64,000 bases of DNA. It comes from Apostichopus japonicus. Its lineage: Eukaryota; Echinodermata; Holothuroidea; Aspidochirotida; Stichopodidae. Of the stretch, positions 11,440 through 23,159 are shown one piece after another (positions within the stretch are counted from its first letter, which is position 1; each line of letters opens with the position of its first letter). The stretch covers positions 6,849,501-6,913,500 of the forward strand of contig NC_092581.1 in NCBI RefSeq assembly GCF_037975245.1, given 5' to 3'. The notes under the pieces were generated by a model. The model did no database searches and had not been told where the DNA came from. It saw only the letters and a list, made by a program, of their open reading frames with translations. The position numbers and the translations under genes are program-made.

Positions 11440-11930
11440 ACCTAAAATCCCCACAAATCTCCGACCACGTGGTAGCCTAACTTCACACTAAGTCAACATG
11501 GAACTCTAACCTAGCCATTTGTTTATTCGCTCAAGTTGTGTGGCAAATAGAAAATAAAAATATCCAAGAAAAACTGCAATCTTCGACAACATGTTAGCCT
11601 AACAACCACACTAAGTCAATGGGAAATGTAGCCTAACCATTGGTTTGCAAAAAAAATAATATTAACAATACTTTGCGTAGCTTTGTTAACATACTTTCCT
11701 TGCTGCTATTGTCGCGCGCATGGTAGCCCAACACCACACATAGTCAACAGGACATCTAGCCTAAGCATCTCTTTATTCGCTGAAATTGTGACGCGCAGTT
11801 AGTTAGAACTAAAATATCCATGAAATACTGCAACCTTCGATCACATGTTAGCCTAACAACCACACTAAGTCAATGGGAAATGTAGCCTAACCATCGGTTT
11901 GCCCACATAACAAAAAAAAATGCGTACCTT
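11440..11930. repeat. degenerate tandem module inside hAT copy 1
   Basis: Units of roughly 110-140 bp share CCTAACAACCACACTAAGTC, then ATGGGAAATGTAGCCTAACC, then an AT-rich stretch. The same module lies inverted in copy 2 (about 26330-26790) and recurs in the block at 43160-44610, so it is an ancient part of the family. Confidence 0.65.
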
Positions 11931-12000
11931 TGTTTACAACTTTCAATTTGCTGGAAATTGGCAGTTGTTTGGAAGGTAAATTAAGGAATGCCATATGTAT

Positions 12001-12270
12001 CAAAAATGTCCAAAATAATATAAGCATGTCCAAATTTATATAAACATGTCGAAACTAATATGAGTATGTCCAAAAAAAATAAGAGCATGTCCAAAATAAT
12101 ATGAGAGTGTCGATAGACTATATGAGCATGGCTAAAATATTAAGTAGTGTCGAAAAATAATACAAGAGGGTCAAATATAACTGCTTAATTCAATTTTGTA
12201 TTGAACATTTTGGCGTTTTAAATTTATATATAGACATGTCAAATCTATTATGAGCATGTCCAAAGTAATA
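12001..12270 (+). repeat. about 20-bp minisatellite, CATGTCCAAAATAATATGAG type
   Basis: Roughly ten degenerate units lie at the left end of the 4.2-kb element. The array continues at 13425-13520 after the nested insertion, and a few inverted units lie at 15772-15842 near the other end. Subterminal short repeats of this kind commonly serve as transposase-binding sites; that role is inferred. Confidence 0.75.
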
Positions 12271-12274
12271 TGTG

Positions 12275-13416
12275 CAGGCTTGGGATAATCGTAATCAGTA
12301 ATCGTAATCGATTACAATCGATTACATTTTTTGAAGTAATCGTAATCGTAATCGATTACTTTTGTGAAAATTACAAAGTAATCGTAATCGTTTACAAGGG
12401 CAAAGTAATCGTAATCGTATTACATTTATAATTACAGTGAAATTTGAATGAGAAGGGCAAAATTATTAGAAAAGATTAAAACTAATTCTTACTATTGGCT
12501 TTAAGTGTGACCAAAGAAGTGTTCCTGCTTCTAGAATTCTCTAGCACAATAAACTTATACTAAGAAGTACTGGGGATTTGATCGCCATATTCAAGGATTT
12601 TTTTTTATCACCTGAATTATTCTGTTCAATACTGCCTCTCAGCGTTCACAATCCTTTTGCATACACAACTGGTTGTCTGTTTAATTGTCTGTTCATTCAT
12701 ACTTAGTAAAGATTCCTAAATCCTATTGGTCCATTCAGGTCAGCTGACCGTGGTTAATCCTTTGAGTAACGCACGGTAAAATTACGGGGCATCAATTTAA
12801 TAAATCTTTGGTTATATGTAACCAAAAATGTTTGTTTTATGATTTTTCCCCCACACAAATGGTAGTGTATGAATGAACGGGGTTAATCAACAGTCTAGCG
12901 TGCGTTACTCACATGATTAATGCACTCCGGGTGTTAATGCTATCGCTGGATGCACTCGGGCTCCGCTACTCTCCGCCTTCGTGCATCGCTTGCATTATCC
13001 CCCGATCGTGCATTAATCCTGTGAGTAACGCACGCTAGACCGTTGATTAACCCCTTATTTAAATTGTATTTTTTACTGGACTTATGGGTTACACATCTTA
13101 AACGTGTTAAGGCATAAATGTGTAATGCCTGGTAGCAATTGTAGATATACTTCCACAATTTTGTCCGTATATACTGTAAATGCCCTTCCTTTGCCCTATT
13201 TCATTGCCCTATTTCCCGGCAGAGAGTTATATTAAACAGATATGCAGAAGATTGTGCAAGTAACCACAATGTAATCATGATTGTAATCACGATTACATTA
13301 CCATGTAATCGTAATCGTAATCGATTACTTCAACTTTAGGCTGTAATCATAATCGTAATCATACATTCTCAAGTAATCGTAATCGATTACATTCAGATGT
13401 AATCGCCCCAAGCCTG
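12275..13416. mobile_element. nested hAT-like element with TAATCGATTAC arrays
   Basis: Ends CAGGCTTGGG and CCCCAAGCCTG are flanked by a perfect 8-bp duplication, AATATGTG (12267-12274 and 13417-13424). Both subterminal zones (about 12283-12425 and 13258-13403) are packed with GTAATCGTAATCGATTAC units. The 1,142-bp element has no transposase frame. It split the CATGTCC minisatellite of its host, so it arrived after the 4.2-kb element formed. Confidence 0.9.
12879..13054. repeat. imperfect palindrome inside the nested hAT element
   Basis: Arms of about 47 bp, starting GGGGTTAATCAAC and ending GTTGATTAACCCC, flank an 80-bp GC-richer loop. Both arms contain GTGAGTAACGCACGCTAGAC or its reverse complement with a few mismatches. 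This could be a further nested foldback MITE; a target duplication is not clear. Confidence 0.7.
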
Positions 13417-13859
13417 AATATGTGCATGTCCAACACATATAAGTATGTCCAAATATAATATGAGCACGTCCAAAATAATATGAGATTGTCAAAAATAATA
13501 GAAAAGTCTCGAGTGTTATTGCTAACTTCAACTTTGTTGTGAACATTTAGGCGTTTAAAGTCACGCCATATGTTCCAAATATCGAACTTTTATATTGGTA
13601 TGTCGAAAAAAATTCAGCTTACAATACCTTCTTTGGAGTTAATCTGTATCAACTGACACAATGGTTATCATTGTGACATTATATTATTAAAATATTCTTC
13701 TGGTTTTGTGACAAAAATAATTCAAAATATGTAACCAGAATGCAAAATGCATTGAGGTTTCGATGACTTCAATGCACTAGACTTCTGCTTGTTAGTATAA
13801 CCAGAACTAGCTGTTACAATAACACTATGGCATGCTAACACAGGTCAGTCTGTACGTGG

Positions 13860-15140
13860 TTATACACACCTCCATCAAAAACAGTAGGGTTCTTGTACTC
13901 AATGTTATGAATCCGCACACCAAGTATTACAAACCAAACCAAATCTCTAATAACTTCGCACATTAAGGTTGCAGAGGAGTCCACTTATCGACAATTTAGA
14001 TTGGAATATGCCCACAAAACTTCAAAGAATCAACTTGAAAGAAGCTTATACAGGTCACTGGAGGTCAACCTGAGGTCAAAGGTCACCCAAATGCAGGTCT
14101 ACTATTGTATTACAATAGGCTAACTCCCAACCTTAATGGACATTTGGTTCTCAAGTTATTGCAAAAATACTAGTTTTTGACCCCTGATTGACCTTTGTTG
14201 ACATTGGATCACATGACTGTATGTTTTGAAACAATCCCTTACCCCATTCACAACTAGTCCCAAAATATCAACCTTGTCACACCCTGTCAATGGTAGTTTC
14301 ACAAGTTGAGAAAAACTAGGCCAACATTACAGCCAACTCCATGAAGTGAAAGCAAATCTCAAGTTCACAGGTGCTTGACCTAGTTTCTCCTTGGCAGCTG
14401 GCCAAGAAATGTTTTGAAATTCGTGGTACCTGTTGTGCGCAACTTACATCCAACCAGAACTACCAATGATCTACAAATATTTTCTAGAGAAGGCATGCTT
14501 CGCCATTCAAATGCACTATTCCATCGAAATCACATCAACTCTTTAGCAAAATATCCATACGGATGAGTCACAAGTGTTGAAGTAGCTCTAGCACTTCTAT
14601 ATATCTATGGTCTGCAAGCAAGCCTTGGAAGACACTGTACATGTATGTAGATATGTACATAGCAATTCAGGACTTCTAGCGACACACTTAAGTCAATGGG
14701 GATATTGTCGCGAGTTCAGATTCAAATCTACGGATGCCCGTAAGATCATTTTCAATTGTCAGTAGGCTCTCCTATTCTTATGAGGCGAATCGCCCATGTC
14801 ATATACTTATAGGCTGGACGATGGGAGATACCGTATATTATGAAAAGGTTTTTACAAGTTGACCCCTGGTGACCCTAAATGACCTTCGATATCCGCCAAA
14901 AACGATAGGCTTTTTGTACTTAATGTGGTCAACCTACATACCAGAAATGAAATCAATCCAAGCTTTGCTTCTTAAGATATCATGTTTACAAGCTTTTCAC
15001 TATTTGACCCCTGGTGACCCCAAGTGACCTTTGACCTACACCAAAAACAATAGGCTTCTTGTACTCAATAAGATACTCCTATGAACCAAATATGAGAACT
15101 GTCCAAGCTTCCCTTCTTGAGATATCGTGTTTACAAGCTG
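13860..15140 (+). repeat. diverged repeats with TGACCTTTGACC blocks
   Basis: Units of about 115-130 bp share GACCCCTGGTGACC, then TGACCTTTGACCT, then CAAAAACAATAGGCTTCTTG, then CTTCTTGAGATATC. Clearest units lie at 14860-15000 and 15000-15130; older ones precede them. Related pieces lie at 22595-22650, 23160-23300 and 24055-24150. AGGTCAAAGGTCA at about 14071 is a perfect DR1 arrangement of nuclear-receptor half sites. Confidence 0.75.
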
Positions 15141-15144
15141 GGCG

Positions 15145-15212
15145 TCACAAACGCACGCACACACACACATACACACGCACACGCATACACACACACATAC
15201 ACACACGCATGA
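15145..15212 (+). repeat. CA microsatellite
   Basis: An interrupted run of CA with GCACACG and TACACAC variants. It produces cysteine/valine-rich and threonine/histidine-rich shadow frames that are not genes. Confidence 0.95.
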
Positions 15213-17780
15213 TTGCAAAGGTTACGATTATCATCGAAACCAAAAACAAGACCATCACCTAACAGTTTTCCTTTTCCCTTCGTAATGTGAGTGGTTTCGC
15301 CCTGCCTAGAGGTGCTGAAATTATTCATATATTGATGCGAAGGCAAAGAAGTTCATGTGCGAAAGTACGTACAACATGCACATGCGCTAACAACTTTCTA
15401 ACAAGTACAGTAGTTATCACACATGCGTAATGGTGGCTAATTATGGGCTAGCCTACATGAACGAAGTAGGACACTAGCCCAGGATTAAAAAAAAGTAAGC
15501 CTAGGTTAGGGGTATTCAACGTTTAATCTTCACTCTCACCTTTAAACTAAATTTTAAGATGGAAACGTGGAAAGAACTAGCCAACTACAGATTAGTGATT
15601 AAACCGCGTGGAGTGTTGGACACCAGTGGTTCTTCGTATTAAACTCATAGTTACAGCACCTTGGGGCCCGGTTAACCACTCGCGCTATGAAACAACTCAA
15701 CTAATATTTCCTCGAAAATAAAATCGTTCTTGATCGAAAAATCATTAAAATATAAACACACACATTTCGACACTCTTATATTATTTTGGACATGCTCTTA
15801 TTATTTTTGGACACACTCATATTGGTTTCGACATGTTTATGTGAAACCAACCGTGGATTGCGGGGGAAATTACCAGATTTAGGGTCCTTTGCTTCGAACT
15901 CACAAGTTATGAATGAGGTTGCAAGAGTGTTCTTGCGTTGAAACAACGTCTGACGATTTATTACAAACTCTAACAAAATGATAAATATACAAATGAACAA
16001 TAAATCATGATACATGATAATATAAATGGCTTAAATAAACTCCTTAACCTAATTAAAACTGTCCTAACTCGGGGAAAATCTATACTCAAAACTACGAAAT
16101 ATCCATCTCGCAATAACTCACCAAGGATATTCAGGGAAACTAAATTCAACAACAACAATATTAAATACACAGAAGAATAATACTAATACATAATAATTTT
16201 TGATACATATGGCATTCCGTAGTATATGCTATGTCTTGAAGAGGGAATGTTGTATTTTACGTACACCATTGCTGTGACGATGGATTGAAGGTTATAATTT
16301 TGATTACTTTTCAGCAGTATAATGGTTTCGTATATGGTGGTGAGTGATTCTATCCACACACGAAAAAATACATGATTAAAGGAAAGGGCACCTTCAGTGG
16401 AAGTAAACCTGTGTTTTCTATTTCAGTTGATGGGTTGTTGGTTTTTCGTCATATATTCGGTGGATTGACGTTATTTGCTAAACGATCGCAAATTTTGGCA
16501 ATTAAACTTTCAATGAATTTGCTATACGGTCGCAGCTAACTAGGAAGAGGGTAATTGTGCTTACTTGATCAGGACTGATGAATGCTAACAACCTTTTCCT
16601 TAAACAGCATATTGAACTTTGGAAAAGCGCCCCCTTAAACCTTAAAAAAGCCCTCGTTAATACATTAAGGGGGGCGTTTTTAACTTTTCATTTTCCAAAA
16701 TAGCCCCCAAAGCCAAATTTTAATTCCTACCCTGTATTGCAAGTGGTGCACTATCTGAGCCAAATTTAGCTAATATGCGTAATATGCAACAAACTAATTT
16801 ATTATTATTTAGAAATCATCGTTTAAATAAAGCTCAGTTTAAATCATGCCTCAATTTAAATTCAGACATTGGATTGGCCAATGTTTAGTTCACAGGGGCG
16901 TAGCCAGTATGTAGCACTGTAGGCCCGGGCCTACACTTTTTTTGGCCAAGTTATCTTTTTATTAAAAACACCCATAATTTATATCCATAAGCTTGCTGGA
17001 AGAGTTTTAGAGTCTAGACAGGACAAACTATTGATATGAACGTAGCAAAATATGGCTAAATTAGGTGACCTATTCTTCTGTCATCTAGGCTGTCATTTCT
17101 ATCGCGTGTCGTTTCAATCAACACTCTACCCGCCGAAAAAGACTAGGATCCGATCTTGTCAGTTTTTTAGCATCTAGTTAAGAACCTGTTTATGCAAATA
17201 ATATAATCAGTTGAGAAACATTCCCCAGTCAAGTAAGCCTATCGTTGATTATCAGACTTTATAGAGCTGCAGCACTTTGTTGCCTGTTGTTACTGGCTTA
17301 CCCTGTACATGTACCTTGCTAATTTTAAATACATTATGTAGTATTGAATTACGCACTATTTTAACTTGCTTGTTTTTTGGGTATAAAAGTGATATTGAAT
17401 GAGGTGTAATAAGTTACCAAGAGGCCAGGGAACCAGAATGAACAAACGGGAAGGGCCGTTTCTGGCCATCTGGGGGGTTTGTAACACCAAAAATTTTCTT
17501 GTTAGCTCGGCGCCAACCAAAGGTGGAGCTCAGCTTAGATAGTCATGCCAACAACTTTGAAAATCCTGGATACACCCCTGGTAATAATACTGTGGACAAA
17601 ATGTAACATCCTTGATGTCACAAAATCATTGACAGATTGTGTTTTGGTTCAATAAATAAGTTTCCCGGAATATTACCCCTCCGATTAGACCCCTCCCCAA
17701 GGACGGTGGTGAGTCAAATATTCAGATATTAGCCATTTTGACTCAATGGGAAATTTCTTAGAGGAAACACTGGTTAGTAT

Positions 17781-18357
17781 GCTACCTATTGTTGCTATTA
17801 TTACTAGCTGAGGGGTTTCCAAAGTAGTATATAATATTTATACTTGTAGACTTCATGTAAGTCACAGAGGGTATAACAATTTAGGATATGTTCTAGGATA
17901 TGTTCGTAGTGGAACTAGGGCACCCAGCTTCCAGTTATATATATATTAAACTACGTCATTTTCAGAATTATTCTGCTATGCCGAATAGGGATAGACAGTT
18001 TCACTTATTTATGGAGCACTGTGTTATTGCTGTATGAGTAACATAGGCAGGTACTTGTGTGTGTGTTTAGCATCCAGTTGCATATTAGTGTTATCTTGGA
18101 AGGTTCACTTTATTTTATAGTTTACTTGTTGTCATGCGGACCAGGTATGGTGGGATGTTCCATGGTTTACTTTGTATGAGGTGATCAGATTGACATTTGC
18201 TTATGCTATTTCACTATTGTTGTCACCCTTACTGATTATATCTTTGTGTATATAATCACATATTTTCATACTTATTTTAATTGCTTATTAATTGTTTGAT
18301 ACTGTGGCAGATCGTTGACCCCTTGCCCCTTGTTTAGTTCATTTGAATGTGTTGGCA
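17781..18357. other. unassigned sequence
   Basis: No gene or repeat partner recognised between the hAT element ending at 17772 and the composite element starting at 18363. Confidence 0.4.
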
Positions 18358-19384
18358 GTATTCAGTGGCGGATCCAGGATTTCGCCGAAGGGGGGGCCCA
18401 GATGGGAAATGCCTAATCGTCGTCCTGGGGGAGGGGTCTAAGGGGAGTCTGTGCCCCCCTCCCCTTTGGAAAATTTCACAAAATATGGAGGTCCTCGGTG
18501 CAATCTGGTGCTACTTTTCGTGAAAGTTTGGAGTAAAATTTATTTCCAATAAATCATGTATTCATGGTGTGCCGGGCATATATTTGCAATTTCGAGCAAT
18601 GAGCTGGGATTTACGTCTTTGGGGAGTAGGTGGTGATGCAAACTACTTTTTACCAGGCTACTCCAGGCCATTTCATCTTGGATGCCCCCTTCCAGATGGA
18701 GACTATTGATGCAGTCAGAGTGCCCCTCTCACCTTCACTTTATCAGAATGATGGTGTACTCTTTTTGCAAATTTATTTTACAAAAAATTACACGCACAGT
18801 GGCGTAGCTAGGATTTTTGAGTGGGGGGCCATGGGGGGCTGTTCTTTCTTGTGGGGGCCGGAGGTTACTATCTAAGCGGAGCGCCACCTTGGTTGGCGCG
18901 GAGCGTACAGAGAAAATTTGAGATTTCAGCACCCCCCAGATCGCAGGAGATGGCACCTGTGAGGCAAAATAGCAACCAAAAAGATGTGCAACTTTGGTCA
19001 CAGAAATGCAAAAAAAGTTTTTTCTCTTTCATGCTGACTGGCCTTGCCAACTCAGCCAGACTTTTAACTTGAGGGAAGTTGGCATCATTTGTCGTTTCAA
19101 GCTGTCAAGGCCTTTCTCCCAACTCAAACCCCTGTAGGCTACCGGTAGATTTGCAGGATATGCCCACATGTGGACTTAAATAGCATTAGAGGAAGGGGAT
19201 GGAAGACTAACACGTATCGATGTGTCGGTAATGGTCCACATTGGTGGCTCGGTGCAAATTAGGCCATTTATTGGGTTTCTTGAGGCAGCTGTCATCAGAA
19301 TCTGGCTTTTTGTGCCAATCGATGACCGATAACATGTATTGGTATGTAAATTTCTTCTTCATATACAGTATCTAGCAACACTCT

Positions 19385-19592
19385 AAAAACAAATGAGTGG
19401 ATTTCATTCCATTGGAGTGATCACTCGGCGCACTTCAAATTAAGAGTGAAATTTAACTCTATTGGAGTTAACCCTCACTCCTAATATGAATGAATATAAC
19501 TCTATTAGGAGTTAAGATTTACTCCAATGGAGTGGAAATTCACTCTTATACCGGAATGTGCTCAGTGATCACTCCCATGGAGTGAAATTCAC
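19385..19592. repeat. cluster of short palindromes around ACTCC/GGAGT
   Basis: Repeated half-sites such as CCATTGGAGTGATCACTC, ACTCTATTGGAGTTA and ACTCCAATGGAGT occur in both orientations, giving many overlapping dyads over about 200 bp. The same cluster is conserved in copy B at about 29553-29765. Confidence 0.75.
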
Positions 19593-20221
19593 CTATGTTT
19601 TTTATCAGTACAGTACAGTGTATATCATCATAGACGTACGTACGTACGTTCGTATATCAGACGCACTCGATACCCACGATACGATACGGTCCTGGAGAAA
19701 CTATTTCCACTCATCATTTTTTAAGGCGATACAGTAGTGAGTATTGAACAGGCACAGCCGCATGTTTGCAGGAAATTCAGAATTCCCAATATTTTATATC
19801 TCTACCAGTAGTGAAAATCATGTTTTGACAGTTTCTTGGGCATAAAAAAGTTGTTTTGTGGAATATTCAATGACATATCAGGGGCGGATTCAGGATCTGT
19901 GACAGGGGGGGGGTCTGACTGGTCCAGCCGCACCTGAACGTAAGACTATCTAAGCGGAGCGCCATCATCGATTGGCGCGAAGCGTACAAGAAAATTTTTG
20001 GCTTTACAAACCCCCCAGATGGCCGGAAACGGCACTTCCCGAGTATTCTAAGCAGCATGTACCTAGCCTGAAAATATGGATCTCATGTCTGCAATTTCTC
20101 AATTTATGAGAAAAAACAATCTATGAAATATGGTATTACATATCAGATGAGTTGAGATGATACAAAAATCATAATGCCTTTAGCCCCCAATCCCCTCCCG
20201 TTCCGTCACCACTGTTTGATG

Positions 20222-20621
20222 CAGGGCCGGATCCAGGATTCTGGAAGGGTGAGGGGTTTGCTCATGAAAAATTCGTTAGCGCATCCTAGCAGCCTACCGC
20301 TCTGTAACCTCACCGCCCAAAAAAAATTAGAACACCACCTCAAGTTTGAAACTTTTCGGTCTGAAAATTGAGATCGTTAGGCATTTTTGGCACGTGTAGC
20401 ACGCGTGCACACTATAGTTAATTGGATGGAAAAGACACACCTGGATGACCTGTGAGGATAACCGCTTTTCTGACGTCCTACATGTTTAAAATTGGCGTTC
20501 AATTTAATTATTTTTTCTCTTTCTTTTTTTCTCTTTCTTTTTTTCTCTTTTTTTCTCTCTTTTTTTGGCCAAGAGCAGGTGGGTCCGGACCCCCTGGACC
20601 CCCCCTCTGGATCCGCGCCTG
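20222..20621. mobile_element. 400-bp GC-ended MITE inside copy A
   Basis: Ends CAGGGCCGGATCCAGGATTC and TCTGGATCCGCGCCTG are clear inverted repeats. I see no matching target duplication. A CT-rich pyrimidine tract (about 20510-20566) lies near the right end. Copy B lacks this whole region, so either A gained it or B lost it together with flanks. Confidence 0.65.
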
Positions 20622-21141
20622 CATATTCATTTGATTCGAGGCAATATATGAAAACCTGATACCTCGGCTCAGTACAAACGGAGCCAATTGTTGCGCTAGG
20701 TGGAAGCACTGATCATATTTTCAGCAGATATCGATATCGCGCAGCACAACAAGGTTCGTGGTATATGGTCGCAATCGTCACATCGACCATTGCCATGCCA
20801 TGCTGTGTGACCATTCTCATGATTACTACAGATATTGTATTTTCTTATTCTGCCAGATGCAGACGAGATAATTGTGTAACTCTATTTCCCAAATTATTGA
20901 ACAAAAAATATAAGTGAATCGCACTTATTTTTATTTTTTTACAACATTTTTTTTACCCCATTCCCAGTGGAGGGCCAGTGGGGGGGCCAGCCTATTTCAT
21001 GGGGGCCTCGGCCCCCAGGCCCCCCGTAGCTACGCCACTGATCACGCATGGGGCCCTTTCCCTCGAACGCGGTAAAAAAAAAAAAATCAGGATTTTCAAA
21101 AAGGGGGGGCCCGGGCCCCCCCTGGATCCGCCCCTGGTATT

Positions 21142-22594
21142 AGCAATGTATGGTGACCATTTACCAAGCTGCCATACACCTGCAGTGGAAACAGACTGTA
21201 CCAGTTAATTAGAAATTAATTGTATCAATTTTTACACAGTATATACAGATATTGTTGATGTGTAGTTGGCACCCTATCGAGAGGCGTGCTGGTAGATGTC
21301 CCCTAGGCGGTATTGTTAGACGCCGGAGCCCCCCACTCCTGGTCCAGGTAACCAAGGAACATATGATGTACCCCCACTAGCCGATGCCTTTCGTGGACTG
21401 AGGGATCATTCTAATAGATGAGATGGGCTTGACCCTGGATTATTATATTAGTTTGGCCATTAGTGTTAGGCCATGACGATTGCCATGTTTTAACTTTATT
21501 TTATTTACATTAACATATCATAATTGACTACCACTGTTTCATGATATTGTCAACCCAATATTGCACACTCGATCAACGTTATGCAGACAACCAAATATAA
21601 ATATATAAAAAATCTCACTTTGATTCATGTTCCCTGAACATAAAACCTTGGTTCCTTCACCTTCTGGAGGAAATGCTATGACTTGCATCTATTTCCACCA
21701 CCTGATGACAGCATTTAGAGAAAATAAAAAGTAAGATTGTTATTCATAAAAAAGGAGGTTTTTTTGTTCTGTTTGTAGGGAGAAATAACTGGAAATTAGA
21801 GCTTTTCACAAGATTTCACACAACAAAGACACAAAACTTTGGTATGCAAACAGTTAGACACTTGCTCCTATAAAACTGTCCATATGGCATCAGTGGTAAG
21901 CTGGGTAAATGTTGCTGGTGAATCACCAGACTAATATGGGAGAGGAAAAAAGGGGGCAGGATGTCTCTTTTGTCTTTTGGAAATGTTATAACAGAGAAAA
22001 CTAGCCAGATGTAAAATTGTATGATTAATAACCAAGTTGGTGCAATTGCTGAGAAACAACTATGTACTGATTTATCCAAATCCAGTAATGACAAAGGTCT
22101 GAAATCATTTTAAAAAAACAACAGTGTAAGGCTGGGTTCAAACAGTGTATGAAAAACAAAAAATTAATCCTGCAAATTGACAAGCTAAGGACAAATACAT
22201 TGTAAGTGCCCACTAGGCATGAGCACTGCACACTCTATGGGTCACCCATACAGGTGCATATCATTTCTTGTCTGATTAAGAGATTTGGAATAGATTAAGA
22301 TAAAATTGTACGAAAGAAAAATTGCTGGCTCTCTCATGAAAATTTTAAACATGAGAATGACCTATATGTGTCCCAGCAAATGCTGCATCAGACAAACAAT
22401 ACACAATCACAATGATAAAAATAGTGAAAATATTAAATGTAGTAATACCCCATGCCTACACAGAAAACATTTCAAAATAATTTTGAGTGCAAAGTGTATG
22501 AAAAATGGTAGATGTGGGTTTGAGCAAGTCATTGTGTTGAACAACTGTTTGTGAGGGATTTGTAAATACATCCTCCACAACTGAGTGATAGCCC
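21142..22594. other. unassigned AT-rich sequence
   Basis: No supported gene. The piece at 21159-21235 is shared with 8539-8620. Short frames between 21800 and 22560 have no recognisable content or codon pattern. Confidence 0.4.
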
Positions 22595-22649
22595 CAGTTT
22601 GACCTCTGCTGATCCTAAATGACATTTGACCTCCACCAAAACCATACTC

Positions 22650-23158
22650 TTCTGGTAATAATAATAGCTAGTCTTATAAAGCAAAGACTCCAACAAAAGT
22701 TGTTCAATGATCTTTACTGGTGCTGAATGTACAAAAACTAATAGAGTTGAGAGATAAGAAAAGTTTTAAGTCAGAGCTTGAATTGAATAGTATAATCTAA
22801 AGACCTAATTTCAACCGAGAGGGAGGTTCCATAAAAGTGGTGCAGGATTCAGAGAGCTACGGTCACCGAAAGATCTTATACGTGACATTGGAACCTGGAG
22901 TTGAAATTGATAATCCAAACGTATTGGTATACATTTAGCTTGCTGATGTAAGAGAACATTAAGGTAGGTTGGGGTACCAGTTTTAATGGCATGATATACT
23001 AGAATGAGGATTTTATAGTCGATACAGAGTCTTATTGGTAACCAGTGTGTAGTTCTTCCAGTATAGGAGTGATGGAGTATAAAACATGTTCGCCCTATTG
23101 ACAATTCGAGGAGCCGTGTTTTGGATCCTTTGCAATCTCTATGGTTGGAATGCAGCTA
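22650..23158 (-). pseudogene. LINE (non-LTR) reverse transcriptase C-terminal fragment
   Basis: Read on the minus strand, the fragment starts near 23145 with LQRIQNTAPRIVNRA, the conserved block after the reverse-transcriptase palm in CR1/L2-like and related LINEs. After a frame change it runs THWLPIRLCIDYKILILVYH, then GDRSS and PLLWNLP, in the family's usual order. It trails into a SSDLKLF-like end and a TATTATTATTACC tail near 22655, as LINE 3' ends often do. The 5' part of the element is absent, which is normal for truncated insertions. The fragment interrupts a TGACCTTTGACC-type repeat whose halves lie at 22595-22650 and 23160-23300. Confidence 0.85.
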
Positions 23159-23159
23159 C

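Larger units (their letters stand above)
11985..16218. mobile_element. 4.2-kb element inserted in hAT copy 1
   Basis: Terminal inverted repeats GGAATGCCATATGTATC and GATACATATGGCATTCC bound the segment. Copy 2 of the host element (near 26268-26286, inverted) has no insertion: its sequence runs straight from GGAAGGTA into TGTGCTATGTC, which proves the gain. The target duplication looks like GTA, perhaps a few bases longer. Inside are arrays of a CATGTCC-type 20-bp repeat at both ends, a nested hAT-like element at 12275, and a block of diverged TGACCTTTGACC repeats. No transposase frame was seen, so the superfamily is not settled. Confidence 0.8.
10738..17772 (+). mobile_element. hAT-like element, copy 1, carrying a 4.2-kb insertion
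   Basis: Ends CAGTGTTTCC and GGAAACACTG are flanked by a perfect 8-bp duplication, GTTAGTAT (10730-10737 and 17773-17780). CAGTG-type ends with 8-bp duplications are the hAT signature. Its sequence is collinear with the reverse complement of 24816-27544 except for the insertion at 11985-16218; without that it would be about 2.8 kb. It holds a degenerate tandem module with GTTAGGCTAACATG-like phrases (about 11440-11930) but no recognisable transposase, so it is probably non-autonomous. Confidence 0.88.
18797..21040 (+). mobile_element. inner element of composite copy A
   Basis: Ends CAGTGGCGTAGCTAGG and GTAGCTACGCCACTG. Flanks TACACGCA and ATCACGCA agree at six of eight positions, consistent with an old 8-bp duplication. 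The interior holds two copies of the shared GCGCCA/TGGCGC module (18865 and 19944), a palindrome-rich stretch at 19385-19592, a short ACGT run near 19636, and a 918-bp section (20099-21016) missing from copy B. Confidence 0.75.
18363..21136 (+). mobile_element. composite GC-ended element, copy A
   Basis: Outer ends CAGTGGCGGATCCAGG and CCTGGATCCGCCCCTG are flanked by a 5-bp duplication, GTATT (18358-18362 and 21137-21141). Copy B at 28531 has the same ends with a different 5-bp duplication. A 5-bp duplication with CAG...CTG ends fits a hAT-like subgroup reported with 5-bp targets, but that assignment is inference. The outer element is only about 530 bp; the rest is an inner element at 18797-21040. 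Confidence 0.82.

Noticed and set aside
15036-15346. Cysteine/valine-rich small proteins
   Set aside because: They are translations of the CA microsatellite.
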